Assembly (NCBI GenBank): GCA_964593515.1
Contig: CAZQJH010000061.1
Span: 1-9,291 of the forward strand
Direction: 5' to 3'
Source of the DNA: JAXJYR01 sp964593515
GTDB taxonomy: Bacteria > Bacillota_I > Bacilli_A > Erysipelotrichales > Erysipelotrichaceae
Length of the DNA: 9,291 nt
Shown: positions 1 through 7,304 of the stretch, piece by piece
Layout: the number at the start of each line of letters is the position of its first letter
How positions within the stretch are numbered: position 1 is the first letter of the stretch
Position numbers and translations under genes: made by a program
The notes under the pieces: generated by a model
Told to the model about the DNA's origin: nothing
Database searches by the model: none
What the model saw: only the letters and a program-made list of their open reading frames with translations

Positions 1-1
1 T

Positions 2-283
2 TTAATTTTAATTATCTTTATTTTAATTAAAAAATTAAAAGAAAAAATAGCTAATGATAAATGTGAGATTATTAGCATTGATGCGAAATGTATAGAAGTT
101 AATACTAAAATTGCTTTTTTATCAACTGAGCGAGTTAGTAAATACTTTATTACCTTTAAATTAGCCAATAAACAAAAGTTGACTTTTGAAGTTGTGCCAA
201 TTTTAGGTGAAAAAATTAAAGAAAAGATGAATGGTACTTTAACTTATCAAGGTACAAGATTTATTTCATTTGAACCCAAATAA
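2..283 (+). CDS. DUF2500-like membrane-anchored protein, 3' part only
   Basis: An open frame runs from the left edge to a TAA at 281-283 (93 codons); its start lies outside the window. The first visible residues are strongly hydrophobic (LILIIFILI) and are followed by a lysine-rich stretch, which fits the end of an N-terminal membrane anchor with a positive cytoplasmic edge. The rest is a small beta-rich domain with YFITFKLAN near the middle and a GTLTYQGTRFISFE ending. From memory this resembles the DUF2500 family (E. coli YhhM-like), whose members combine one membrane segment with a small domain of unknown role and a similar terminal motif. A terminator 9 nt downstream supports the real gene end. 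The function is unknown. Coding status is well supported, the family name moderately. Confidence 0.7.
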   Translation, partial: LILIIFILIKKLKEKIANDKCEIISIDAKCIEVNTKIAFLSTERVSKYFITFKLANKQKLTFEVVPILGEKIKEKMNGTLTYQGTRFISFEPK

Positions 284-291
284 AAATTTTT

Positions 292-321
292 AGCTAAATT
301 TTTCATAATTTAGCTTTTTTT
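292..321 (+). terminator. Rho-independent terminator after the DUF2500-like gene
   Basis: A perfect 9-bp inverted repeat, AGCTAAATT (292-300) and AATTTAGCT (307-315), encloses a 6-nt loop and runs directly into a T tract ending at 321. The stem is AT-rich, as expected for this genome. It ends only 27 nt before the dprA start, so a separate dprA promoter with an untranslated leader hardly fits between them. Confidence 0.8.
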
Positions 322-348
322 ATACGTATAAATATATGGGTGATATAA

Positions 349-1089
349 ATGAAAGATTTACGCAAACAGTTATTAGCATACAGTATCAAATATCAAGGTG
401 AATATGGAAAGATAGCTCAAGCGATTAAAAACAATGAAGTTTATGAGGAAATAGCATATGATGGTAAATATATTACTATCTTAGATGATGAATATCCCAA
501 AGTTTTATTACGCTTGAAAAATCCACCTTATGTTTTATACTACGAAGGTAATTTAAACTTATTAAAAGAAAGTGCAATAGCCATTGTAGGTTCACGTATC
601 GTTAGTGATTATGGAGCTAGGATGACTAGATTAATTACTAATCGTTTAAAAAGGAAATATGTAATTGTTTCAGGTGCTGCAAAAGGGGTTGATGGAATTG
701 CTCATCAATGTGCACTAGATTCAAAAACGATTGCAGTATTAGGTTGTGGGTTAGATATTGCTTATCCTAAGTGTAATGATTATTTAATACAACAAATTAA
801 GACTAATCATTTATTATTAAGTGAATATCCTAAAGGAATAGCACCACTAAAACATCATTTCCCAATGCGTAATCGCATTGTTGTAGGTTTAGCTAAAGCC
901 TTAGTAGTTAGTGCTGCTAAACAAAACAGTGGGACGATGATAAGTGTTAATGAAGCATTAGGTCTTAATATGAATGTATATGTTGTACCTTACTTATTTA
1001 ATGATCCAGATGGGATTGGTTGTAACTTGTTGATTCAACAAGGAGCTAATATTTTATGTGAAATTGATGATGTTGATTCAATTTCTTAA
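349..1089 (+). CDS. dprA: DNA-processing protein DprA/Smf, short form
   Basis: DprA binds incoming single-stranded DNA in the cytoplasm and loads RecA onto it during natural transformation; the family is also kept in many bacteria not known to be competent. The 246-residue product has the Rossmann-like DprA core: AIVGSR at 78-83, SGAAKGVDG at 108-116 (usual form SGGARGID), LGCGLDIAYP at 131-140, LLLSEYPKG around 156-163, FPMRNRIV around 171-178, and a final GCNLLIQQGA segment. The protein stops right after the core, so the C-terminal winged-helix domain of many DprAs is absent and the N-terminal region is short. The ATG follows GGGTGAT (338-344) with 4 nt between. Its position upstream of topA is the usual one in Firmicutes. 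The family call is firm; competence in this organism cannot be judged from one gene. Confidence 0.93.
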   Translation: MKDLRKQLLAYSIKYQGEYGKIAQAIKNNEVYEEIAYDGKYITILDDEYPKVLLRLKNPPYVLYYEGNLNLLKESAIAIVGSRIVSDYGARMTRLITNRLKRKYVIVSGAAKGVDGIAHQCALDSKTIAVLGCGLDIAYPKCNDYLIQQIKTNHLLLSEYPKGIAPLKHHFPMRNRIVVGLAKALVVSAAKQNSGTMISVNEALGLNMNVYVVPYLFNDPDGIGCNLLIQQGANILCEIDDVDSIS

Positions 1090-1097
1090 AAAAGTAT

Positions 1098-1126
1098 TTG
1101 ACAAAAATAAAAAATAAGTGATAATT
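1098..1126 (+). promoter_or_regulatory. Probable sigma-A promoter for topA-trmFO-xerC
   Basis: A perfect TTGACA -35 box at 1098-1103 is followed after 16-17 nt by GATAAT/ATAATT (1120-1126) as the -10 region. Transcription would start near 1133, just upstream of the hairpin at 1140-1211 and about 100 nt before topA. It begins 8 nt after the dprA stop, and it is the best promoter candidate for the topA unit. Confidence 0.7.
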
Positions 1127-1139
1127 ATTAACGATATGT

Positions 1140-1218
1140 ATATAGTGTTTTGATTAATCATAATGATAAATTAAGTTCCTTCGTTATTTATTGTTTTGAT
1201 TATGGCTATATCTTTTTT
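1140..1218 (+). terminator. Terminator-like hairpin in the topA leader (possible attenuator)
   Basis: Positions 1155-1171 pair with 1186-1202: 16 of 17 positions pair as RNA, including two G-U pairs and one U-U mismatch, around a 14-nt loop. An outer helix ATATAG (1140-1145) with CTATAT (1206-1211) closes the structure across an asymmetric internal loop. A run of six T (1213-1218) follows directly. It can be read as the dprA terminator. However, the likely promoter lies upstream of it and only 5 nt separate the T run from the topA SD, so topA transcripts would have to pass through it. Pairing was done by eye. Confidence 0.55.
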
Positions 1219-1223
1219 AATTG

Positions 1224-1231
1224 AAAGGAGG
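1224..1231 (+). promoter_or_regulatory. SD site deciding the TTG start of topA
   Basis: AAAGGAGG is a near-ideal SD. It lies 5 nt before a TTG at 1237 but 38 nt before the ATG at 1270, which matches the usual family N terminus (MKNLVIVESPSKSK). No SD is visible near 1270, so the TTG is the more likely initiation site and adds 11 residues. Confidence 0.65.
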
Positions 1232-1236
1232 ATTAG

Positions 1237-3390
1237 TTGGATCTAATTAATAGATACAGCTTAAAGATTATGAAAAATTTAGTTATTGTTGAGTCGCCTT
1301 CAAAGTCGAAAACAATTGAAAAATATTTAGGAAAAGATTATAAAGTAGTTTCTTCTAAAGGACATATTCGTGATTTAGCGAAAAGTGGTAAATACGGTTT
1401 AGGGATTGATATTGAAAATGATTTTACCCCTAAATATAGTATTAGTAGTGATAAGAAAAAAACGGTTAATGAATTAAAAGAATTAGCTAAGAAATGTGAC
1501 CATGTTTATTTAGCTAGTGACCCTGATCGTGAAGGGGAAGCTATTGCTTGGCATTTAGCTAATGTTTTAAATTTAGATTTAAATGAAAATAATCGTATTG
1601 TATTTCATGAGGTTACTAAAAAAGCGGTAACTCATGCTTTAGATGATCCACGTAAAATCGATATTGATTTAGTAAAAAGTCAAGAAACAAGACGAATGTT
1701 AGATCGAATTATTGGTTTTAGATTATCAAAATTATTACAAAATAAGATTCAATCTAAATCAGCTGGTCGTGTTCAATCAGTTGCTTTAAAATTAATTGTT
1801 GATCGTGAAAATGAAATTCGTAATTTTAAATCAGAAGAATATTGGACTTTAGAAGCTATTGTACAAAAAGGTAATAAAAAAGTCGTAGCTAATTTAGTTA
1901 AATATCAAGGTAAAAAACCTAAATTAAAAAATCAAGCGGATGTTGAAGCTATTATGGCACAATGTAATGATTATATTGTTTCTAAAATTGAGAAGAAAGT
2001 TCGTAAAAAAGAAGCTAAACTTCCTTTTATCACTTCAACTTTACAACAAGAAGCAAGTACTAAATTAGGTTTTGGGGCTAAGAAAACGATGAGTATTGCC
2101 CAAAAATTATATGAAGGGTTACCTTTATTTGATGGTGTACAAGAAGGGTTAATTACTTATATGCGTAGTGATTCAACTCGTTTATCACAAGATTTTGTTC
2201 AAGATGGATATCAATATATTGAAAATAATTATGGTAAAGAATATTTAGGGAAAGTTAAATCAAAGAATGCAGATAATGCACAAGATGCCCATGAAGCTAT
2301 TCGTATGACCCATGTTGATTATACTCCTGATAAAGTTAAACCTTTTTTAACTAATGATCAATATAAATTATATAAACTTATTTATGCACGTACGCTAGCT
2401 TCTTTAATGGCTGCTAGTAAGTTTAATGCTGAAACAGTTTCAATTACTAGTAATGATGCTTTATTTCAATTAAATGGTTCAACTATGGCTTTTGATGGTT
2501 ATTTAAAGCTTTATGGTGATTATGAATCTAGTAAAGAACAAACGTTACCTAACTTAAGTGAAAATGAAGTTTTAAAGAATGTAACATTAGATCCAAAACA
2601 ACACTTTACTGAGCCACCTTTACGTTATAGTGAAGCACGTTTAATTAAAGAAATGGAAGAAAATGGAATTGGTCGTCCTTCTACGTATGCTTCAATTATT
2701 GAAACTATTCAAGCTCGTGGTTATGTATCATTAGAAAAAGCTAGTGAAGGAAGTAAAACTAAAGTCTTTATTCCTTCGCAACAAGGAGAATTAACTAATA
2801 GTAAATTACAAGAATACTTTAATTCAATTATTAATGTTACTTATACAGCTAGTATGGAAGATAAGTTAGATAAAATAGCTGAGGGAGATTTAAATAATGT
2901 TCAAGAATTAAAGGCTTTCTATCAACGTTTTGAACCATTATTAGATCAAGCTTATGAAAAAATGGAGAAAAAAGAATTAGAACGAGTAGGTAAAACTTGT
3001 CCTAAATGTGATGGCGAATTAGTTTATCGAAATGGTAAATTCGGTAAGTTTATTTCTTGTATTAATTTCCCAACTTGTCGTTATACGGAAAATGAAGCTA
3101 GTGGGGAAGAAAGTGAAGTCAAAGAAACATGTCCAAACTGTGGTGGTGATATGGTTATGAAGAAAGGACGTTATGGGGCTTTTTTAGCTTGTAGTAACTA
3201 TCCTGATTGTAAGACTATTAAATCTACTAAAGTTAAAGAACCACCAAAAGAAACAGGAGAAATGTGTCCTGAATGTAATTCACCTTTAGTTTTACGAAAA
3301 TCACGTTTTAATACAACTTTTGTAGGATGTAGTAATTATCCTAAATGTCGTTATATCAAAAAAGAAGATAAAAAGAAGAAAGAGGAATAA
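1237..3390 (+). CDS. topA: DNA topoisomerase I (type IA)
   Basis: This enzyme relaxes negatively supercoiled DNA by cutting one strand through a 5'-phosphotyrosine, balancing gyrase. The 717 residues show a Toprim domain (VIVESPSKSK at 16-25, with Glu19, and DPDREGEA at 95-102 supplying the Mg-binding acids), SAGRVQS at 175-181, and the active-site segment LITYMRSDSTRLS with the nucleophile at about Tyr308. Three C-terminal four-cysteine zinc ribbons begin near residues 588, 632 and 677 (CPKC, CPNC, CPEC), each ending in a CxxxPxC-type pair, followed by a lysine-rich tail. All core catalytic motifs are present, and the length is near that of Bacillus TopA (about 690). A TTG start at 1237 is preferred because of the SD at 1224-1231; ATG 1270 is the alternative. 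It is probably cotranscribed with trmFO and xerC. Expression may be affected by the upstream hairpin. Confidence 0.97.
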   Translation: MDLINRYSLKIMKNLVIVESPSKSKTIEKYLGKDYKVVSSKGHIRDLAKSGKYGLGIDIENDFTPKYSISSDKKKTVNELKELAKKCDHVYLASDPDREGEAIAWHLANVLNLDLNENNRIVFHEVTKKAVTHALDDPRKIDIDLVKSQETRRMLDRIIGFRLSKLLQNKIQSKSAGRVQSVALKLIVDRENEIRNFKSEEYWTLEAIVQKGNKKVVANLVKYQGKKPKLKNQADVEAIMAQCNDYIVSKIEKKVRKKEAKLPFITSTLQQEASTKLGFGAKKTMSIAQKLYEGLPLFDGVQEGLITYMRSDSTRLSQDFVQDGYQYIENNYGKEYLGKVKSKNADNAQDAHEAIRMTHVDYTPDKVKPFLTNDQYKLYKLIYARTLASLMAASKFNAETVSITSNDALFQLNGSTMAFDGYLKLYGDYESSKEQTLPNLSENEVLKNVTLDPKQHFTEPPLRYSEARLIKEMEENGIGRPSTYASIIETIQARGYVSLEKASEGSKTKVFIPSQQGELTNSKLQEYFNSIINVTYTASMEDKLDKIAEGDLNNVQELKAFYQRFEPLLDQAYEKMEKKELERVGKTCPKCDGELVYRNGKFGKFISCINFPTCRYTENEASGEESEVKETCPNCGGDMVMKKGRYGAFLACSNYPDCKTIKSTKVKEPPKETGEMCPECNSPLVLRKSRFNTTFVGCSNYPKCRYIKKEDKKKKEE

Positions 3391-3392
3391 GA

Positions 3393-4682
3393 ATGGAACA
3401 AGTAACAATTATTGGGGCTGGTTTAGCTGGTTGTGAAGCATGTTGGCAATTAGTTAAACGTAATATTCCAGTTAAATTAATCGAAATGCGACCAACTAAG
3501 TCTACGGGAGCACATCATACAGGTAATTTTGCGGAATTAGTATGTTCAAATTCATTACGTAGTGATTCTTTAAATAATGCTGTTGGTATTTTAAAAGAAG
3601 AAATGCGTAAATTTGATTCGATTATTATGGAAAGTGCACAAGTAAATCGGGTTGAAGCTGGAAGTGCTTTAGCTGTTGATCGTCATGGATTTTCTAAAAC
3701 GATCGAAGATAAATTAAAAAATCATCCATTAGTTACTTATGTTGAAGAAGAAGTAACTAGTATTCCTAGTGGACCATGTATTATCGCTAGTGGTCCTTTA
3801 ACTAGTGATGCTTTATCTAAAGCAATTATGGATTATGTTGAAGCTGATTACTTTCATTTTTATGATGCAGCTGCACCAATTATTGAAAAAGATAGTATTG
3901 ATTTTACTAAAGCTTATTATAAATCACGATATGATAAAGGGGAAGCATCATATATTAACTGTGCTTTAAGTGAAGAAGAATTTAATATTTTTTATGATGA
4001 ATTAATAAAAGCTGAAACAGCTCCGATTCATGATTTTGAAGAAAAATATTTTGAAGGTTGTATGCCTTTTGAAGAAATTGCTCGTCGTGGTAAACAAACT
4101 TTATTATTTGGTCCAATGAAACCAGTTGGTTTAGAAAGACCTGATGGTAGTAAACCTTATGCTGTAGTACAATTACGTCAAGATGATGCTATTGCTTCAT
4201 TATATAACGTAGTTGGTTTTCAAACTCATTTAAAATGGGGGGAACAAAAAAGAATTTTAGGTTTAATTCCAGGATTAGAAAATGCTTCGATTGTTCGTTA
4301 TGGTGTAATGCATCGTAATTCATATTTATGTTCACCACGTGTTTTACGTCCAACATATCAATCAGTTAAACGTGATGATTTATTCTTTGCTGGTCAATTA
4401 ACGGGAGTTGAAGGATATGTCGAAAGTGCGGCAAGTGGGTTATTAGCAGGATTAAATATGGCTAATTATCTTCAAGGTAAAGAATGTATGGTTTTAAAAG
4501 ATACATGTGTAATGGGAAGTATGGCTCATTATATAACTCATGCTTCATCAACTAATTTCCAACCAATGAATGCTAACTTTGGAATTATGCGTTTAGAAAC
4601 TAAGGTAAAGAAAAAAGATCGTAAAGAAGCTTTTGCGAAACAAGCATTAACTTATATCGATGAAATTAAAGACTTATTTTAA
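3393..4682 (+). CDS. trmFO: Folate/FAD-dependent tRNA (uracil-54-C5)-methyltransferase TrmFO
   Basis: TrmFO makes 5-methyluridine at position 54 in the T-loop of tRNA, taking the carbon from methylenetetrahydrofolate and reducing it with FADH2. The 429 residues start with an FAD-binding GAGLAG at 8-13. They contain ELVCSNSLRSD around 48-58, NRVEAGSALAVDRHGF at 85-100, GFQTHLKWGEQKRIL at 275-289, and FFAGQLTGVEGY at 331-342, all typical of the Gid/TrmFO family. Cys51 and Cys223 appear to match the functional cysteine pair reported for the B. subtilis enzyme (Cys53 and Cys226); this alignment is from memory. Length is normal. The ATG lies 2 nt after the topA stop, with AGAGGA (3381-3386) inside the end of topA as its SD, which implies cotranslation in one operon. 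Confidence 0.97.
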   Translation: MEQVTIIGAGLAGCEACWQLVKRNIPVKLIEMRPTKSTGAHHTGNFAELVCSNSLRSDSLNNAVGILKEEMRKFDSIIMESAQVNRVEAGSALAVDRHGFSKTIEDKLKNHPLVTYVEEEVTSIPSGPCIIASGPLTSDALSKAIMDYVEADYFHFYDAAAPIIEKDSIDFTKAYYKSRYDKGEASYINCALSEEEFNIFYDELIKAETAPIHDFEEKYFEGCMPFEEIARRGKQTLLFGPMKPVGLERPDGSKPYAVVQLRQDDAIASLYNVVGFQTHLKWGEQKRILGLIPGLENASIVRYGVMHRNSYLCSPRVLRPTYQSVKRDDLFFAGQLTGVEGYVESAASGLLAGLNMANYLQGKECMVLKDTCVMGSMAHYITHASSTNFQPMNANFGIMRLETKVKKKDRKEAFAKQALTYIDEIKDLF

Positions 4683-5590
4683 TGGAAACTTATCTACAAT
4701 CATTTCTAGATTATACATATCAAAAAAATAGTGGTTCAAAACATAGTGTTGATGCTTATCAACGTGATATTGAAGCATTCCTTAAATTTCTTAATGAAGA
4801 AGGAATAACTTCATTAGAAGATGTGAATCGCTTTTGTGTTAATAATTATGTAGCTAACTTACATGATCAAAAAGGTATGTATAATACTTTAAAAGCTAGT
4901 AGTATTAGTCGTAAGTTAAGTTCTTTAAGATCTTATTTTAAATACTTAAATGAATTTTGGGGGATTAGTAATAATCCCTTTCTTTATTTAAAATCGCCTA
5001 AGAAAGAAAAACGCATTCCGGAATTTTTATTTCTAGATGAAATTGAAGTCTTTTTAAATAGTTTTGATGAAACTGATCCTGCTAAGAAACGTGATCGCAT
5101 TATGTTTGAGTTAATGTATGCTAGTGGTTTGCGTTTAAGTGAATTAATTAATTTAAAAATTAGCGATATAGATTTTAATAGTGGTATCTTGAATATTCAA
5201 GGTAAAGGTAATAAACAACGTATTGTTCCTTTCTATGATTCAATTGGTCAAGATGTTGAAGAATATATTCAAAAAATACGGCCAATTTTTAATCCTAAGC
5301 AACATGAATTTGTTTTTGTGAATCAAAAAGGAGGACAATTTACTTCACGTGGAGTTCAATATCGTTTAAATGAAGCCAGTAAACAAACTAATTTTACCAT
5401 GCATTTACATCCCCATATGTTAAGACATTCTTTCGCAACTCATTTATTAGACCAAGGAGCTGATTTACGCTTTGTGCAAGAGCTTTTAGGTCACGAAAGT
5501 TTATCTACAACCCAAATATATGTCCATGTTTCAAAAGAGCGCTTAAAAAGGGTTTATGAAGAAGCTTTCCCAAGAGCAAATAAAAAATAA
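4682..5590 (+). CDS. xerC: Tyrosine recombinase XerC
   Basis: XerC-type recombinases resolve chromosome dimers at dif near the division septum. The 302-residue protein has an N-terminal SAM-like core-binding domain (about 1-105) and a C-terminal catalytic domain holding the full set of active-site residues: Arg151 (ASGLRLSE), Lys175 (GKGNKQR), His245 and Arg248 (HPHMLRHS), His271 (LLGHESL) and Tyr280 (QIYVHVS). The ATG shares one base with the trmFO stop (TAATG) and no clear SD is visible, so translational coupling to trmFO is likely. Sequence alone does not separate XerC from XerD well; the place after trmFO is the xerC (codV) position in Bacilli. No terminator is seen between its stop and the rpsB promoter. 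Confidence 0.93.
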   Translation: METYLQSFLDYTYQKNSGSKHSVDAYQRDIEAFLKFLNEEGITSLEDVNRFCVNNYVANLHDQKGMYNTLKASSISRKLSSLRSYFKYLNEFWGISNNPFLYLKSPKKEKRIPEFLFLDEIEVFLNSFDETDPAKKRDRIMFELMYASGLRLSELINLKISDIDFNSGILNIQGKGNKQRIVPFYDSIGQDVEEYIQKIRPIFNPKQHEFVFVNQKGGQFTSRGVQYRLNEASKQTNFTMHLHPHMLRHSFATHLLDQGADLRFVQELLGHESLSTTQIYVHVSKERLKRVYEEAFPRANKK

Positions 5591-5599
5591 AAAAGGTAC

Positions 5600-5627
5600 T
5601 TGAAATATGTAATAAATATGTTATAAT
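5600..5627 (+). promoter_or_regulatory. Strong extended -10 promoter for rpsB-tsf
   Basis: TTGAAA (5600-5605), a 16-nt spacer and a perfect TATAAT (5622-5627) preceded by TG at 5619-5620 (TGTTATAAT) form an extended -10 sigma-A promoter. The expected start near 5634 leaves a leader of about 120 nt. The strength suits a ribosomal protein unit. Confidence 0.85.
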
Positions 5628-5633
5628 TTTACG

Positions 5634-5755
5634 TGGCTTAGGCCAATACACACACTATGGATGATATGACCCCGTGCTTTAGACAAAAAGATGTCGATGA
5701 TAAGTTGTTATATTTTGAAGTAGTGGAGGATTAAACGGAAAGAGAGGATATTCAA
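5634..5755 (+). promoter_or_regulatory. rpsB 5' leader, possible cis-regulatory RNA
   Basis: The leader is long for this compact window. Visible elements are a small hairpin at its 5' end, TGGC-TTAG-GCCA (5634-5645); a second weak one, GACA-AAAAGA-TGTC (5682-5695); and a possible long-range pairing of CACTA (5653-5657) with TAGTG (5721-5725). The leader also contains a 25-codon open frame (5657-5734, ATG to TAA) with no SD. Many ribosomal protein operons are controlled by their own product binding such leaders. I do not recognise a named motif here, so regulation is inference from length and position. Confidence 0.35.
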
Positions 5756-6685
5756 ATGTCAGTAGTATCAATGAGAAAATTATTAGAAGCTGGTGTTCAT
5801 TTTGGACATCAAACTCGTAGATGGAACCCAAAAATGAAACCAAACATCTACGCAAACAAAAATGGTGTATACATCATTAACTTAGAAAAAACTTTAGAAC
5901 AATTAGATGTAGCTTACGCTGCTATGAAAGAAATCGCTGAAAACGGTGGTAAAGTGTTATTTGTTGGAACTAAAAAACAAGCACAAACTGTAGTAGTTGA
6001 AGAAGCATTACGTTCAGGAGGCTTCTATGTAAACCAAAGATGGTTAGGAGGATTATTAACTAACTTCCGTACTATCCAAAAACGTGTTAAACGTTTAGTT
6101 GAAATCGAAGAAATGGAAGCTAACGAAACTTTAAACTTATACCCTAAGAAAGAAATCGCTCAAGTTAAAAAAGAAAAAGCTCGTTTAGAAAACTTCTTAG
6201 GTGGAATCAAAGAAATGAAAATGTTACCTAACGCATTATTTGTTATTGATCCAAAAGAAGAACACAACGCTGTTGCTGAAGCTAAAAAATTAGGAATTCC
6301 TGTATTTGCTATGGTAGATACAAACTGTGACCCTGAAGTTGTTGATTACCCAATCGCATCTAACGATGATGGATTACGTTCAGTAAAATTAATCACTACT
6401 TTAATGGCTGATGCTATCGTTGAAGCTAAAGGTGGATTATTAAGTGCAGCTCATGCTGTTGAAGAAGAAGCAGACGTAACTATGAAAGATGTTATTATTT
6501 CTGTTGAAGAACAAATCGCGGAAAACGAAAGACGTCGTCGTGCTAAAAACGAAGAAAGACGTAACCGTCGTCCTTACGACCGTAACCGTAACCCTCGTAA
6601 TGGAAAAGCTCCTTACGCTAAAAGAGAAAACAGAAACGAAAACAAAGAAGCTAAGCCTGCTACAACAGAAGCTGCTGCTGAATAA
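5756..6685 (+). CDS. rpsB: 30S ribosomal protein S2 with basic C-terminal extension
   Basis: S2 sits on the back of the small subunit between head and body and is needed for assembly of functional 30S particles. The 309 residues begin with SMRKLLEAGVHFGHQTRRWN (5-24) and include KVLFVGTKKQAQ (66-77), QRWLGGLLTNF (94-104) and the PIASNDDGLRSVKL region (199-212), all S2 hallmarks. The usual length is about 225-260. Here the last 50-55 residues form an extra tail, rich in Arg, Asn and Lys and then Glu and Ala, that looks disordered. The ATG follows AGAGAGG (5741-5747) at 8 nt. Codons for Asn, Asp, Tyr, Phe and Ile end in C far more often than in topA or rmuC, as in highly expressed genes. It is followed by tsf, the universal partner. 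Confidence 0.98.
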   Translation: MSVVSMRKLLEAGVHFGHQTRRWNPKMKPNIYANKNGVYIINLEKTLEQLDVAYAAMKEIAENGGKVLFVGTKKQAQTVVVEEALRSGGFYVNQRWLGGLLTNFRTIQKRVKRLVEIEEMEANETLNLYPKKEIAQVKKEKARLENFLGGIKEMKMLPNALFVIDPKEEHNAVAEAKKLGIPVFAMVDTNCDPEVVDYPIASNDDGLRSVKLITTLMADAIVEAKGGLLSAAHAVEEEADVTMKDVIISVEEQIAENERRRRAKNEERRNRRPYDRNRNPRNGKAPYAKRENRNENKEAKPATTEAAAE

Positions 6686-6700
6686 TAAATAAATTAATTA

Positions 6701-6705
6701 GGAGG
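6701..6705 (+). promoter_or_regulatory. SD site deciding the tsf start
   Basis: GGAGG lies 2 nt before an ATG at 6708 and 8 nt before the ATG at 6714. Only the second spacing is good, and it gives the family-typical N terminus MAITASMVKDLREKTGAG. Confidence 0.75.
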
Positions 6706-6713
6706 ACATGAAA

Positions 6714-7304
6714 ATGGCTATTACTGCAAGTATGGTAAAAGATTTACGTGAAAAAACTGGTGCAGGGATGATGGACTGTAAAAAAGCGTTAACTGAAACT
6801 GATGGTAACATGGAAGCTGCTATCGACTGGTTACGTGAAAAAGGTATTGCGAAAGCTGCTAAGAAAACAGACCGTATTGCTGCTGAAGGTTTAACTCGTA
6901 GTGCTGTAAATGGAAATGTTGGGGTAGTATTCGAAGTTAACTCTGAAACTGACTTCGTTGCTAAAAACGACCAATTCTTAGGATTATTAGATTCAGTTGA
7001 AGCTGCTTTATTAGCTAACAAACCAGCTACTACTGAAGAAGCTTTAGCTTGTGCATGTGGAGATACAACTGTTGAAGCTGCTTGTACAAACGCTACTGCT
7101 ACTATCGGAGAAAAAATTACTTTCCGTCGTAGTGCATGTATCGAAAAAGCTGATGACGAATTCTTCGGAAGCTATGTACACGGTGGAGGAAAAATTTCTG
7201 CATTAGTATTATTAAAAGGTAAAGTTGATGAAACTGTAGCTAAAAACATTGCTATGCAAGTTGCATCTATGGCTCCTCAATACGTATGTAGTATTCGAAG
7301 TTAA
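6714..7304 (+). CDS. tsf: Elongation factor Ts, 5' fragment cut short by an internal duplication
   Basis: EF-Ts is the cytoplasmic nucleotide-exchange factor that releases GDP from EF-Tu. This frame gives 196 residues: the N-terminal UBA-like domain (about 1-55, with LREKTGAGMMDCKKAL) and the core with the EF-Tu-contacting TDFVAKN at 79-85, reaching MAPQYVC at residue 192. It then enters the start of the second repeat copy out of frame and adds only SIRS before TAA at 7302-7304. A normal EF-Ts is about 280-300 residues. Deleting one 364-bp copy makes a continuous 297-residue protein ending MAQAFGK. The fragment lacks the last third of the protein (the part after YVC, starting RDEMPAEVVE). The start at 6714 is set by the SD. 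Codon use matches rpsB. Transcription is probably from the rpsB promoter. Confidence 0.9.
   Translation: MAITASMVKDLREKTGAGMMDCKKALTETDGNMEAAIDWLREKGIAKAAKKTDRIAAEGLTRSAVNGNVGVVFEVNSETDFVAKNDQFLGLLDSVEAALLANKPATTEEALACACGDTTVEAACTNATATIGEKITFRRSACIEKADDEFFGSYVHGGGKISALVLLKGKVDETVAKNIAMQVASMAPQYVCSIRS
6924..7287 (+). repeat. Tandem repeat copy 1 inside tsf (364 bp)
   Basis: This unit is followed at once by a second copy; reading both side by side I found no difference. It starts at GTAG (6924-6927), and the same GTAG recurs at 7288 and 7652, marking both junctions. It encodes EF-Ts residues from Val71 through Val191. Confidence 0.95.

Noticed and set aside
6489..6692. 67-codon + strand frame over the 3' end of rpsB
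   Set aside because: It is an alternative-frame reading of the repetitive basic tail of S2, with no SD and no recognisable domain.
6698..7021. Minus-strand 107-codon frame opposite tsf
   Set aside because: It lies opposite conserved EF-Ts coding sequence, has low-complexity content and no promoter or SD on that strand.
7249..7304. Programmed +1 frameshift joining the two EF-Ts frames
   Set aside because: No known slippery sequence, stop-codon context such as that of the RF2 gene, or stimulatory SD is visible. A shift here would give a protein with a doubled core, not normal EF-Ts.
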